DNA of 64,000 nt from Atopsyche davidsoni (GCA_022113835.1 JAILWY010000024.1:7506501-7570500), one strand, 5' to 3'; positions 40,817 through 53,442 are shown, counted from the stretch's first letter. Notes: generated from the letters alone by a model not told the origin. A program made the numbers and translations.

Positions 40817-40819
40817 TTA
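40814..40819 (-). promoter_or_regulatory. ORF1-ORF2 stop-start junction (TAAATG)
   Basis: The ORF1 stop TAA (40819-40817) is followed without any gap by the ORF2 ATG (40816-40814). In related elements with overlapping or adjacent stop-start codons, ORF2 is translated by termination-reinitiation. The same mechanism here is inference. Confidence 0.7.
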
Positions 40820-42190
40820 GGGGGCGAGGAGGATTGACAGCAGTTTAGGGACCATCTCTATGATGTCCCTAATCTTATCCTCCCTTGATCCGGGAGACAT
40901 GAGTTTCTGCAGTGCTTCTATTGCAAGTGCAGTTAGGTTGTCTTGCAGGGTCGCGTCCTCGGGCAGAGGGGCGGCTGGGGCGGCTGGGGTGGCTGGGGCG
41001 GGCTGGGCGGCCGGGGCGATCCGGGCGGTCGTGGCTGGCGCGGCCTGGGTGGTCCTGGGGGCGGGCGTGGTCTGTTGTGTAGGGGCGGCTGCGGTCGCAT
41101 AGCTGCGGCTCGTAGTCACGGGTCTGTCCACGCTCGGGTGGGGTGCGGGGCGGGTGCGCTGGGTGGTGGGGGCGCGCTTCGGGAACTTCGCGCAGCCTTT
41201 GAAGTTAGCCGTGTGCGCTTCTAGGCAGTTTGCGCATTTGGCAGGCGAGGACGGGTCTTTGATGCAGGCGGCGGTGAGGTGGTCGCCTGCGCATTTCACG
41301 CACCTAGGCGGGTTCCTGCAGCAGGCTGCGGAGTGGGCGAACTTTTGACACCGGTGGCATTGCCCGATGTTGGCTGTCCTTTTGAGGGGCTCCGTGGTGA
41401 TCACGAAGTGACCCAGCCTTTTGAGATGGAAGAGGGTCTTGCCCTTCTCGTTCTTTTCCGCGAGTATAAGAGTTAAGGAAGTTTCCTTTCTGTCCTTCCC
41501 TGCGCGGATTTTGGTGACGGAGGTGACGGGGTACTCCTTTAGGAGTTCCTGGATATCCGGGATTGGGGTGCCCAGCGGGAGGCCCCTCACCACTACCTTC
41601 AGTTTTTTCTCCTCCGGGAGCTGGTACGTGTAGTATGCTGCATCATTGCAGTCGAGAATTTTGCGGGCGATGCGGTAGTCGGTGGCTGTTTCAGGGAACA
41701 GCCGCACGCTCCCGTTTTTGGCAATCGCCTTGGCGATTTTTGAGCGCCCCGCTTCTAGCATGGCGATGGTTGCCATTGCAGAGGTGGGGTCCGATAGCAC
41801 GATTGGGGGGATTTTTTGGCGGTAGTCCTTTTTTTCCGAGTTATTCGGGGGTTGGGAGGCTTCTGTCTCCATGTGTTCGGTGTCATTTTGGTCTTCTTCC
41901 TGGTTTTCCTCCTGGTCATCAGGGGGAGAGAGGGGGGCAAACCGGTTTGACGTTGTCGGGGCATTTGTTCTCTGCCTCTTTGCACTAGGCGGAGAGTGGG
42001 AGCCGGGTGCTAAGCGGCGAGGTTGTGTTGGCGTCCGCGTGGCGCGGTGCGGGCGGCTGAAGTCTTCGTCATCAGAGGAGGCCGGGTAAGGTTGGTGGGA
42101 AGCTTGTTCTGCAATCATTCTCCTGAAGGTTTTGAAGAGGTCAACCGCTTCGCTACGTTTGACTCCGTTTGCGAGGGCTTTCCTCTCCAT
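40817..42190 (-). CDS. Retrotransposon ORF1: gag-like nucleic-acid-binding protein
   Basis: Probable RNA-binding particle protein of the Jockey-type element. Numbered from the ATG at 42190-42188 (457 residues), a PRE_C2HC-like region lies at about 200-275. Three zinc knuckles follow: C278-C281-H286-C291, C297-C300-H304-C309 and C319-C322-H326-C333. The order CX2CX4HX4C, CX2CX3HX4C, CX2CX3HX6C is typical of Jockey-superclade gag proteins. An acidic, Glu/Asp/Asn-rich stretch lies around 90-110, and a Pro/Ala/Thr-rich linker around 365-415 precedes a final amphipathic helix-like tail. The frame stays open upstream to an ATG at 42247, but those 19 residues lie outside the 15-bp duplication and are host DNA. 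Two bases of the chosen ATG are supplied by the duplication, so the true N-terminus of the family is probably missing. Stop TAA at 40819-40817. Confidence 0.9.
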   Translation of the reverse strand: MERKALANGVKRSEAVDLFKTFRRMIAEQASHQPYPASSDDEDFSRPHRATRTPTQPRRLAPGSHSPPSAKRQRTNAPTTSNRFAPLSPPDDQEENQEEDQNDTEHMETEASQPPNNSEKKDYRQKIPPIVLSDPTSAMATIAMLEAGRSKIAKAIAKNGSVRLFPETATDYRIARKILDCNDAAYYTYQLPEEKKLKVVVRGLPLGTPIPDIQELLKEYPVTSVTKIRAGKDRKETSLTLILAEKNEKGKTLFHLKRLGHFVITTEPLKRTANIGQCHRCQKFAHSAACCRNPPRCVKCAGDHLTAACIKDPSSPAKCANCLEAHTANFKGCAKFPKRAPTTQRTRPAPHPSVDRPVTTSRSYATAAAPTQQTTPAPRTTQAAPATTARIAPAAQPAPATPAAPAAPLPEDATLQDNLTALAIEALQKLMSPGSREDKIRDIIEMVPKLLSILLAP

Positions 42191-42203
42191 ATGTGTACTT
42201 GCT
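42189..42203. repeat. Target-site duplication, copy at the element's 5' side
   Basis: Exact 15-bp match to 37941-37955. It marks the junction between the 5' end of the insertion and host DNA and shows where ORF1 is cut. Confidence 0.85.
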
Positions 42204-45196
42204 GGACGGCAACATTGTGTTATATCATGTTTTACATTCCAGATCAATCCCGGCCGTCACTCCGAAACCCTGCATTTATCTGCATCAGTGGTGACTTTTT
42301 ATTTGAACTCTTATTCTAATATATTTCTCGATTTACATAAACGTATCTATGTGCTTTGAAATTATGCACCGAACAAGTGTTGCTTGCAAATGTATCGGGC
42401 AGAGGGGAGCGGACGCGGGGTGCGGACGCGGGCAGACTCTCTTCGGGGAGTACTTTGTTGTGTTCCCGAAACAGTTAAGCCTAGTTTGGTGAAAAAAATA
42501 TGTCGCGAGGGACTTGTGAATATTGCAATGGAACGGGTCAGACGGGGCAGGGCGAGGTTCTCGCGAGAGCAAAATACTACTCGTATTTTATGGAAAACGA
42601 TTTCGAAGCTCGATACCGATCAATAAACGATGGAAACATTGAAAATAGTATCACAGGTGGAAATGCGCTCGTAGTTCTCGGGAGCTAGTTGATACGAAGA
42701 TCGGAAACTTCTGCGTCGTCGCTTTGCGTTTCGATTGTTGGTTAATTAATGAGTTCATTTGTAAGCATGACACTTTAATTTAATGACGAGCAACGCTAGC
42801 ACGGGAGTGGCATTGTGGACTTTTTGCTGATTAACTTTAACAATTTGCAAAAAATAAAACGGAAAAGTAATTCATAGAAAGCCTTTTGAAGTTCCTCCGG
42901 TTGTCCCGCCGTGTGCGATGCGCCGAGCAAAACCGGCGATAGCGTAAATAATTAAAGTGATTTATGTAATCTCGAGAAGCTGCTATTCTCGCAGGACTCG
43001 ATCGGGCGTGAAGGAACTGTCAACCTCGACTACGCTGGAGGCGGAGACTTCCTGCGAAGATTGCCCAACACTGAAAAGAAAACCGATGGAATGAAACAAG
43101 ACAATAGACACTTAGCACTGGAGGAAGTCGGGATTAGCGCAACAAGGCAGCATATTGGGAGGCGATTATTTTCAGTGACCGAACATAATTCCAATTTCCT
43201 GTTTCATGCAAACGTGTTCTGGAAACCGTATATTACAATATCTAAAAAATCCATTTCAATATTCAAGACCTTGAAGCCTTAATTTTTTGTAAGATGAGGT
43301 GGATTTCTGGATAGTAAACACAAGAGTTATCGATAACTGTACCCTCATCCCCCCGCGGTCCAATTTTCGGCACATTTGCTTTTGTCTATAGAATGATGGA
43401 AAATGGTTAGTAAGAATGATGGAAGTTACTCAATTCTATTGAAGCATATTGTTTGTGATAGCATATAAAGTAAGATTTTTCTAGAAAACAAAGTTTTGAT
43501 GCGTTTGTGATTCTCCAGCAAGTATACAACGAAGCGAATGACGGGGTTGCCGGAAGGCGAACACAGCCGCAGTTGCCGCGACCCCTCCGGCCACTTCCAC
43601 TCGCGATCGGCTACTCTTAAAAAAACCATTGCATTTACTCTTGTTCAACTTAGTTGAGCTAGGGGAGCAAACGTACCTAATAAAATAAAAAAAGACGCCT
43701 GTGAGAGCCGCGGGTGATGACGCTCACTCGAAACGTCGACTTCACGATCGCCAGGCTAAACTTCACCTATGCAAATTAGAATTCGATTTGGCCGCGAAAT
43801 CGAGTGTGAATAAAAAATATATTAAAAATAGGATTTCCTATTTGATGACAGCGCGAAGCCGCGAGCGGAATCCGAGTAGTGAAGTTTACTCTGTCCGGCG
43901 GATAGCGCTGGAGAGGTATTTTTAAGCCTATAAACTAGTCAATTAAGATGATTTACGGGCAGGTACGGTGGCAAGAATAAAGGGACGACGGCGCGTGCAG
44001 CGACCGCGCGGCTCCACTCGGGCGCTCCCGATGCGGACTGTGGCGAAACGGCGCGGTCAGGGCGCTCCGGTTATTATTCACTTTAATCGCTTAGCGTATG
44101 CATCGTTTGTATTGATTAAAAATATATAATACAGAAGAAAAAAGATCGTAATAAAACTTATATTTCAGCACTGCGGTAGCTAATGGGACATAATATGTCG
44201 TAAATGTAAATACTTCACTATCAAAATAAACAAAAATATATCGTAACCGTCAAGCTGTTGGCAAAGTTGATGCACGCGGCGGGCTCACACCGCGCAGGCC
44301 AGCGGGCGGCGGCTGCGTTCGCGGAGAACGGTTCCTCGAGCGTCGACGCAAAGTCGGCATACTTCCTGAGTTTCGATGACATTATTTTGAGATGAGTTAG
44401 AAATAGAACGGAGAATGCACAGAGCGGCGGGTATCGATTCCCGGCCCTAGGAATGCGGAGTGCGCACGGCCCGCCTCCGCCGCGCACAGGTGAGGCGCCC
44501 GGAATAGCCGCCAGCCCGGCCGGCCCGACCGCGCGCCGGGGCAGGTGAGGCGGACGGTGAGCTTCGACGGCTCGTGCGTCGTCGATGAGGCGCATTCGAA
44601 AAAATGCTGCCATTTTCAACCCCCCGCGCGTGTTCACATTAAAACCGTAGACAACTAAGTAAACGATATTTTGCAGACGTGATCTCGTACGACAATACGT
44701 CTCGAGAGCGTCTCGAGTGCGCATCGGCCGGGTTCGAATTTGAGTACGCAAAAATGTTCCCTTGTTTATTACTATAATAGTTAATTTCGGCGTGGGTATT
44801 CATAATAAAATTAAATATGCGACTATCTAAATATGCTAATATTGAGAAGACTTATCACCAAAATTGTTTATTTAATACCATCAAATCGTCTCAGGTGCCG
44901 ATCGTTTATTGTGAAATAACATTCGCTACTTTCATCAACACAACCGTGTTCAGGTCGGCGACCCGGCCGCGGTCAGAAGCGATCGCTCGAGCGGAGTCAT
45001 CAATAATGAGCCGCGATATTGCAGTAATAGCATTGTGCAGTGGCGTAATTAATGCAAGCGAATAATACAAATTAGAAAGTAAATAGGAAGCGCTCGCTTC
45101 TGCCCGCGCAGGAACGGTCGCATTCCGTGACCGGCCAGGCGGCGAGGCGCGCCCCGGCCCGCTCGCTCCCGCAGGCGAGGGCTGCCCGCCCGTCTC

Positions 45197-45281
45197 GCCC
45201 GACTAGCCGCCCCGGCCGCCCCGGCTGCCCCGGCTGCCTCAGCTGCCCCGGCTGCCCAGGCTGCCCCGGCCGCCCCACCCG
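45197..45281. repeat. CCCCGGCTG-type 9-bp imperfect tandem repeat
   Basis: About nine units of CCCCGGCYG with substitutions occur in a CpG-rich island. On the minus strand it reads as a Gly-Gln-Pro repeat, which is probably not coding. Confidence 0.8.
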
Positions 45282-45722
45282 CCTATCGTAAACGGTCGAA
45301 TTCGCCACCGCGAGCGAGTCGCCAAGCGGCCGTGTTGAAGCTGTCGACAATTCGTCGTAAAAGAATAAATGAATCCGCGACCGTTACAATTGAACGAACA
45401 GAACTATTTTAGGTTCATTGCACCAAGTTTTTTTTTCTGATTTTCGTCCAAACGTCAAACTGCTCGATTGCAACGCGATACAGATACGAGATACAAATTA
45501 GGCATATAAAATCCATTTATTTTAATAGGACAAATAAATCTAAATTTCATTGATTTTAGAGAATGTAATATTAAAAACGATATCGATAAACTAACTAGTA
45601 GTTAATTTTACATCGATATGTAATACAATGTACCGTTTCAAAGAAATGTCGCAAGAGATGCCGCGGGACTTCGGGGGGGGGCTGAGGCGGCACGGCGCGG
45701 CGCGACGCGACGCGGCGCGGAG

Positions 45723-45785
45723 CGGCACGGCACGGCACGGCACGGCACGGCACGGCACGGCACGGCACGGCACGGCACGGCACGG
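45723..45785. repeat. CGGCA pentamer microsatellite, about 12.6 copies
   Basis: Sixty-three bases of uninterrupted CGGCA. Degenerate CGGCG and CGACG units lie just upstream (45690-45722). Overlapping open frames on both strands are artefacts of the repeat. Confidence 0.95.
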
Positions 45786-48700
45786 TGACGCCGCGGTCAA
45801 CAGAGTACCGCACCGTAGTTGTTTCAACAAATTTAAACAGCTCTTCATTGACATGCAAAATCATCGACACGGAGAAGCACACGGCTAGTTTATCTCGCGA
45901 CTATATTCAGCAGGCTGAAGCATTTTGCGATTTCATTGGGGAGCGGTTCTCGATTTTTCACCGTCCGTAGGGCATCCGCGGGGGATGACGTCAAATCAGT
46001 CGGCCCTCGCTAGGATTCGCTCGATTAGCCTCTTGCCCGCGGCAACCGGGCCCGGCCTGGAGCGGGTGCCTCCGATAGCTGAGAATTGTCCCAGCGAAGA
46101 CCCGCGTCTCGCGTGACCGCCGCCCCGCGCGTGTCGTGACGCGGCGGACGCCCTGACGATGAACAATATGAGAGTTTTTAAAAGCGGATACGTCCTCATC
46201 GCGTTCGTAAAGTTCGGGATTTCGTGCGTGGCAGCGATCAAAATGAAAAGTGACGGATTTGAAATGTTTGATATTCGGCCGGAGCGGGGGATCGCCGCGG
46301 CCGCCCATTGTGGAGAACAAAAGGGGAGACTCCGGAGAAGCGGACGGCGAGCTGAAGACAAAGGTCGAGGTAAACGCGGCCGGGAAAGACGACAAAGAGG
46401 CTCGTCGACTCGTCGGCCGGGCCGCGCAAACGGGATCGGCAAACGGGCCGGCCCGGCGCGCGCCGCAGGGAAAAGTTGTAAAAAAGAACAGTTAGCAGAG
46501 TAACCGGGACGTTTCCACGCGACATCTTTTTCCACGGTTCGGAGGTACAGTTACTAGTTCGTGACGAGCGCCAGTATACGACGTCGAGACTTCCGGCGGA
46601 GTGAAGTCTAGGAAAAGTAACTATCGATGAATCATCGACGCTACTGTACCGCTCTCTCCGCTCGACGACTGCCCGGCGTGCGAGACCGCGGCTCGCGTGC
46701 TCGCGCCCCTTCCGCGTCGGCGAGGGCTCGTCCTCTGGAGTGGCAGCCGATCCCTCCGAAGAGCGCGAAGACTTTGTAAACTCCGTGCAATAACGTAGCG
46801 CATCAAACCGAATGGATGTCAAATGAGTATCGGGGGCGCTCCGATGACTGAGTGCGATGTGCGGTGTATATTCCCACAAATTGATATTAAGCGTGAATCG
46901 GGAGCCACACGCTAGCAACGCTCTCGGCGCAGCCTTAACCCGCAACCGGAGCGGGAGCGGCCGGCCCAGTCTGCATTTGGGAATGTCTCTTAAGGCCGAG
47001 CGACCAGAGCGCAGAATATCCATAAAAGTAAAACGAACCAGTAAAAAAAAAACGCGTTTCAGAATACTGATCGAGATTGTAAGACGACAGTATTGAAAGA
47101 AAAAAACACAATACGGAATACTTTCCGTATAATAAATAGTGTGAAATATGATAGGGGTGCTTGATAACAAAGAACAGGTCAGGTATAGATAAGAAAAGGA
47201 AACGGTTTTCTGAGTGCGTATTCATAATTGTAGAAGCGGTAACCTTCCGACCCGCATTCCTCGCGCGCAAAAATGGGCTCGTCTCGGTAAAGTGAAGACC
47301 GTAGATGTCAAGAGTCGCCTTTATAGAATAATAGAATATTCGAAATGCGCAGGGTTCCAGTGCCGTTTATGTTGGTAGATCATATTCAGAGAGATCGTCG
47401 CGCGTCGGTCGGTACGCGATTTGACAATAACTGCCTACGGTTTGTTGCCTTGAAATGTTTAAAAAATATATATATACAGTTGCCGGTTGTGCGACGGTAG
47501 TATTTCAGATCAAGCGCGGGTTCTGATGGCGAGCAGACGAGGCCCGCAGTCAGTCGCCGGAATAAGCTTACACGCGATATCACTCAGAACCCTTCATAGC
47601 GGAGGAGGGCGTCGAGTGCATAAATTTCCACATCTTAAAAGCGGAGGAAAATACTCTTCGAGAATCAACTCAGAGGCAATAAATATGAAACGGCTGATAC
47701 GATTGTCAAACCTGCCGGCGTCGGCGAGATTCGAGAATTTAAATTAGCAGCCGGAGCGGAGGCGCCCGCCCGCGCGCTCTCGGATACTCCGCAGTGAAAC
47801 ATCGAGCAATATTGACAGGAAATAAGGAGAAAGTAATTCGAGCAAAATGAGAAGTGTAAAGCGTTTGATTTCCATGACGCGATTGATCGAGTGTATCTCC
47901 AAGCCGAGACAAATATCCGACGCGACGTCGCTCTGGAATACGGAATTCTTCACTCAGCGAAAATACTTCCGGGCGAATATTGAATAAATTGACAAATATT
48001 CAGTTCTGCACACCTGATGCGCGACTACAAGTATCGGCACAAAGTGCGTATTGAATGACTCGATGAATTAGAGAACAGCATTCACTGCAAAAATTTACAA
48101 TCGCAGTAGGCAGGGGGAGGGGGAGCAGAACGACGACGAATAAGCAAAACGGTCGTTCATTTTATAATCAAGATGAGTTGTTCGATAATGAAAAGATGCT
48201 GTATCCAATTTCACCCAAAACATAAAGTGGGCTTTTAGGAAGAAAGTCTGTGGGTTGAACACCTGTAGTGCCATCAGGTGAGTGGTGTGTGCGTCGAGTA
48301 CTCGCGAGGAAAATCGATCTGCAAAATGATGACCCATTCAGCGCAAGTGTACGGCGTGAAACCGGACAGACGCGACAATTACTGCGGGAATAAATACCAC
48401 TCAAATCTAGTTCACACTGGAGAAATTGTGAATAAATACGAGTCGATGGTGTTTTTTCGATAGCGAATTGCGGTGGCGGTGGCGCTTCGCTTCAATAGCT
48501 CACAAAAACTAGCCTCGATGGTTTTTTAGCAGCCGAGAGCCGCGAGCCATAAAGACATCTTTTTTGCTCTACTATTTCGCAGTTATCATTTTACTTCTAT
48601 TTAAGGAAGACGAAAATTGGACAAAAAATACACCATTTATTTACTTTAAATTTTGGATGTTCCGCTTGAGTCGACTAAAAAGTAGCGTATTGGATATAGC

Positions 48701-51622
48701 TACAAATCGTACATTTTTCCACTCGACAAAAAAATTGAAAAAATGCAAGTTTTGAATTTTAAATTCAATGCCTAGGTGAAGGCAAAGGCGGCGGAAGCGC
48801 CGGAATCGAGCGTCCTCGCGGGCCGCGTATCGCTTGCACTGTACTGCTGATTACTATACAAATAACCCAGAAGAAAAATATAATACTTCAAAATAAAAAC
48901 AAAAATAGTATAAAAAATCAATCTTATTAAATCATTGTAGAAGATGGTATAGTTAAATTGGTTAATTTAACATAACAGTATTCTCAATCCATACCTACCG
49001 CAGTTGTACACACAAACTAACATCAGATATTTTGATGTTGTTTAAGAATGACAATGTCCATTCAACTTAAGTTAACAATGGCAATATAGAGAAGAAACTT
49101 TTAAATTTTGAATACATGAAATAAATTGTTTTCTAAACACAATCTAAGTAAATTCTAGAGCACGCAGAGTACTCGGTGGGGAAACAACATCCCAGAACTC
49201 GTTGTACAGTGTTAAATTTCAGATTACTATGCGTATTGGATACCTTAAGATATTTTATTTCCCTATCGATTGAATAATAGACATGGCCCGATAAAGTCAT
49301 ACAGTTATATTTAATATTAAAAATGACTCTAGTTTTCCTAACATATTTCTACTAGGTACAATATCAAGTTTTTGCTTTGGTTGACTAGAATGTATCGCGA
49401 TTGATAGGAAAAAGCACAGCATCGGAATTGTTTTTAGTTTATTGCACAGCAGTCTAGACAGACCATAACTACAAATTGTTATTGCCATTTGGAGGACAAG
49501 AAGTGTTTCTAAAATAATAATAATTAGAAACGTCGAACCGATTGCATAAAGAAACTTTGATATTTTACATTCATCTCCGATTCCGTTTCGGATAGTACGA
49601 TTGTGAATCTTGACAATACAGTCTGTCCGTTTTATCAATCGAATTCGTGAATGAGAGCCGGCGCGGAGTCAAGCTCGCCGGGCGGCTCGGGAGGAAGTCC
49701 CGGGAAGTCGGCGTCCGCACTCGGCCGAGGGTGAAGTTCTCATCGAAGCTCGTCCACGGCCGGGACGGAGGGCGAAATGACGCGTTACTCGATTTACATT
49801 TTTCTAATTCATAGCGAGGAGAAAGTACATCCGACGTTCGAAACCGAAGCAAATTTTGTGATAATTTTTTTATTGTAGAAATCTACGTTCCGATTTGATG
49901 AAGATGTGGAATTTCCAATTTAGTAACAAACAAAATTATGATAAAAAAAAATTAACCCAGTACGCGGTAAACGCTACTCGTATTTCAGTTTATAAAATTG
50001 AATTTGAACCGACTGACAGTAAAATAATGAAATTTAAAAAATCACAAATTAAATCGACTGGAACGCGATACTATTCAGAGTGGTACTTTTGACGGCATCG
50101 TCGTCGACCCGGCGGAGACGAGAGATCAGCCGGCACCGGACCTGCGCGATGTCACCGACGGATAAAATACAAAAATGCATCAACCGGTGCCGCGAGAACC
50201 CGCGCGCCTCGTCGGATCTCGAGCTGTCCTGCTGGAGCACGCGACGGACGTCACATTTTACTATGGGCAAGTATCTCGTCTGCATCATCTGTGATAGGTT
50301 AGAAAACGCCCGAGATCGTGCATTTGTGTGAATCGACCGGCATCGTTGGATCGCTGCCCCGCCCGGTTTCGCCATGAGACCGGCGCTATTGTCAAGTGGT
50401 AAACAAAATGTACAATTAGACAAGGAATTTAGAAATTACGTGCCACACAAAGGGCTAATCGATGAGCTCAGGCTGTACGAGAAACTAAGAACAAATTATG
50501 AAATATAGAAATGGCCGGCATAATGATTTTGTAAATTTTAGCTCTGAAAATATTTCATTAATTGCAAGTTTCTGCACTATTGACTCTACCGCGACCGTAT
50601 TATATATTTATCGAAGCCAGTCGTGTACGAAAACACATCGCACATATCCTATGAGGATCATAACAGGATTGGAGCATTAGGCTTTTATCTGTTATCGACA
50701 GCGTACATTATCAATACAAGAGTATATTTAGATTATGGGATCCAAGAGTTTAGAACGACAATTATTAGATTCACGTTGTTGCGAGTAATTATTTGTATTC
50801 AATACGGAAGACATAAGAGCGTATTTATTCAAAAAGATGGGCATCGTTCGTTGATGGAGCGTTTCTTTTTGGCGTTCCTCGGAAGCTCGGTGCAGAGGAG
50901 CGCGAATAAAGTTATTCATAAATAATTTGAAATACAACAGTCTATTTTCTGACTCACAATAATGATAGTGGATATTAAACAATTTGCAGTCGTGCCAACT
51001 TTCATCGCGGAGCGCCATAAAACCTATTATTATTTATAGCGTTATTATCACGTTTAAATTTGCTCACCCGTTCGTTATACTTTATGAGAAAAATAAATAA
51101 AAAAGGTTATTAATTCCGATCGGAATAAATCTCGCGCCACCTGGCGGCCGAGCGCGGAGACGCCCAGCGTTCTGGAGTTTTCGCAATTATTCACTAATGC
51201 TCAAGATGTACACACCGAGCTCACATTATTGGCCAAGTTATTTCATTATGGACTGCATTTCATCGAGCGGTTTTTTTGAATTGCGTATCTCATATTGACT
51301 ACAAAACGAGTTTCTTTATCTGAGTTATTTTGAGTATAAAATATATAGAAGATATCATAAAATATATACCATACACAAATTTAACGGTTAGGTTTTTACA
51401 GTGTGTATAGGTGGTGAATGTATAGGTGGACAATGGCGTATCGTGTAATTGTAGCTAACCGACAGATTTATCCGTGATTTGATTTTCAAGTGTATTGTGA
51501 CTGACAAATTTGTGAAAAATTATAGCGAGCTTCTCGCTCTCAACGCGCAGATAAAAACCAACAACACGACCGCCCGCCCGGCATGGGCGCCCAGCCGCGG
51601 CAAGCTTGTCGGTGTGGAGTGT

Positions 51623-51672
51623 CACGTGCGGGCCACGTGCGGGCCACGTGAGGGCCACGTGAGGGCCACGTG
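51623..51672. promoter_or_regulatory. Array of five CACGTG E-boxes at 11-bp spacing
   Basis: CACGTG occurs at 51623-51628, 51634-51639, 51645-51650, 51656-51661 and 51667-51672, exactly 11 bp apart, with CGGGC or AGGGC spacers. CACGTG is the classic site of several bHLH dimers such as Myc/Max and Clock/Cycle (established knowledge). An 11-bp period puts the sites on nearly the same face of the helix. It may instead be a neutral 11-bp tandem repeat that happens to contain the motif. Confidence 0.7.
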
Positions 51673-53413
51673 TGCGGGGCAGCCTGGCGGGGTGGCGTGC
51701 TCGCGCGGGAGTGCGACGCGGCCGGGGACTTGTTTGGTGAGCACTCCAGGTGATAATGCACCTCGGAAAAGCTTGACGGCATATATATATTGATAACATT
51801 ATTAATGTGAATGTTTTGTAGCACTTCGTGGTATATCTAAACCAAACAACCGACAAGGTAACCGACGCAACGGGATCACTGTAAGTGTGTTTTTAACGGG
51901 AGAGAGATTGCTTTCACCTTGAAATTTTGTAAATTCGCCTTAGATGTAACCTTTCTCTCTACAATAAGAAATACACTTTTGGTAATACTAAAGCATCGTT
52001 GGTTCTTCAATTCGAATACACCCGACATTAACATATATCGCAATTGTTTTTGACAAAGCGGCTGTTGTATTCGGAGTACACTAAAATATCCTGCGAAGAA
52101 TGGTAATTGGCCGATAAGTTACATTGTAACGCTAGTAGCAGCAGCACGCGGTCCCGTCGCTAGACTTAGCGAGTTAAATTGTAAGGTTAGTTAAATTATA
52201 CGGCGGCGCAACCTTTATTAGCCGTAACCCGCAATTTCATATTGATATATTTCACGACTCCCCCGTAACTTCCTAAACTAAAATTACTAATATCGTAATC
52301 CGAGATCCCCGAGTTCTCCCCTTTTCATCCCTGAACGCTCAAAAGCACACGCCTGCTTCCCCGCAAAACTTCCGAGAAAAACGGTATAAATCTGTTGGAA
52401 TAATTGCAATTGCAAACGGTATCTCTGAAGCACCGCCAGACCGAAGCCGCACCCAGACCACTTTTCCACATAAAAAATATTATGATCTCCTGAAGTCATC
52501 TGTGAAAGTAGAAAAGTACAATTAACGTGGCATTATTCCAATATGCAAAATCGACATTTGCCCCCACGTATTTTTTCATAACAGAACTTGGAGTTGTTCC
52601 TAAAAATAAATAATTATAAAGTTAGTCACGTTTTCTATGATTGGATATAAATATTTCACTTTATGGACAGATTGGGTCGATCAAGAATTACGCAGGGAGC
52701 CAGTCTGGTGTTTATAAATTGCCATAATAAATATACGATAGCACACCGGATGATTTCAAACGCTTCACACTTATTTTGTAAACGGAGGAAGTATTTTCAT
52801 CTACGCGAGGTGTTCGGCTATTATAATTTATATGAGCATTAAAGAATTTAAAGAGCATTAATAAAAGTAAGCTTACGCTTTATGCTATACGGTATTACTG
52901 TGAATTTAAAAAATACTTGATCGTGCGAAATCTTCGGGTGATGCGCTAAGACACGAAAAATCATTTCTTCAATAGTATTTATTAATGGTACGGTTATAAC
53001 TGTCTGCAAAAAATCGTACAAATTAACATCATATATTATGTTATGAGACCATCAATTTTCGTCGACATGCTAATTTACTCGTACGATAAATTTTTAAATC
53101 GAATATTCATTTATCTAACCTACGATGGCAAGACGCCAAAAACCTCGACGGAAAACGCGATACGGGCATCCCGTCCTTTTACAACGATAAGCGACCATCT
53201 TATTCCTATCCTTTCCAAATGATAACTCCAACTAACCCACGGCACACGCAAAGCCCGCACGTCGGCGGTCGGAACGGCGGCAGGTTGTCTCGCGCGAAGG
53301 GTTAATTTCAATTGACAAATTTGCAACTCCTCAGGTTCATCCGGTAGAGTGCGGGGGCGGGAGGACCAGCGGAGGTGATTTCCCCCGGGGGCGATCCGTC
53401 GGCGGGCGCAGCC

Positions 53414-53442
53414 GAGGCGCAGGTGAGGCGCAGGTGAGGCGC
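53414..53442. repeat. 11-bp tandem repeat, about 2.6 copies
   Basis: The unit GAGGCGCAGGT is repeated at 53414-53424 and 53425-53435, with a partial third copy. Each junction creates CAGGTGAG. Confidence 0.8.

Larger units (their letters stand above)
37956..42188 (-). mobile_element. Jockey-clade non-LTR retrotransposon, 5'-truncated insertion
   Basis: This 4233-bp insertion runs on the minus strand and carries a gag-like ORF1 and an ORF2 with endonuclease and reverse transcriptase. It has no long terminal repeats and is bounded by a perfect 15-bp duplication. The clade assignment rests on domain order (PRE_C2HC-like region and three CCHC knuckles in ORF1; APE-type endonuclease and RT without RNase H in ORF2) and the Jockey-like C-terminal segment of ORF2. 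The 3' untranslated region is only about 86 bp (38041-37956). It ends GATTGATG directly against the duplication, without a poly(A) tail. No 5' UTR is present. Both reading frames are open, so insertion is recent on an evolutionary scale. The element lies in the same orientation as the putative host exon at the right end. Confidence 0.9.

Noticed and set aside
38180..42089. Plus-strand open frames of 80-219 codons
   Set aside because: They are antisense shadows of the retrotransposon ORFs.
40817..42247. ORF1 starting at 42247
   Set aside because: The first 19 residues lie outside the target-site duplication, so they are host DNA read in frame by chance; the start at 42190 is preferred.
45591..45888. 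Cys-Arg-Ala-Val-Pro repeat open frames
   Set aside because: They are translations of the CGGCA pentamer array.
46238..47170. 310-codon open frame on the minus strand
   Set aside because: It runs through a stop-poor GC-rich island into AT-rich DNA, overlaps open frames on both strands, and has no recognisable domain or coherent composition.
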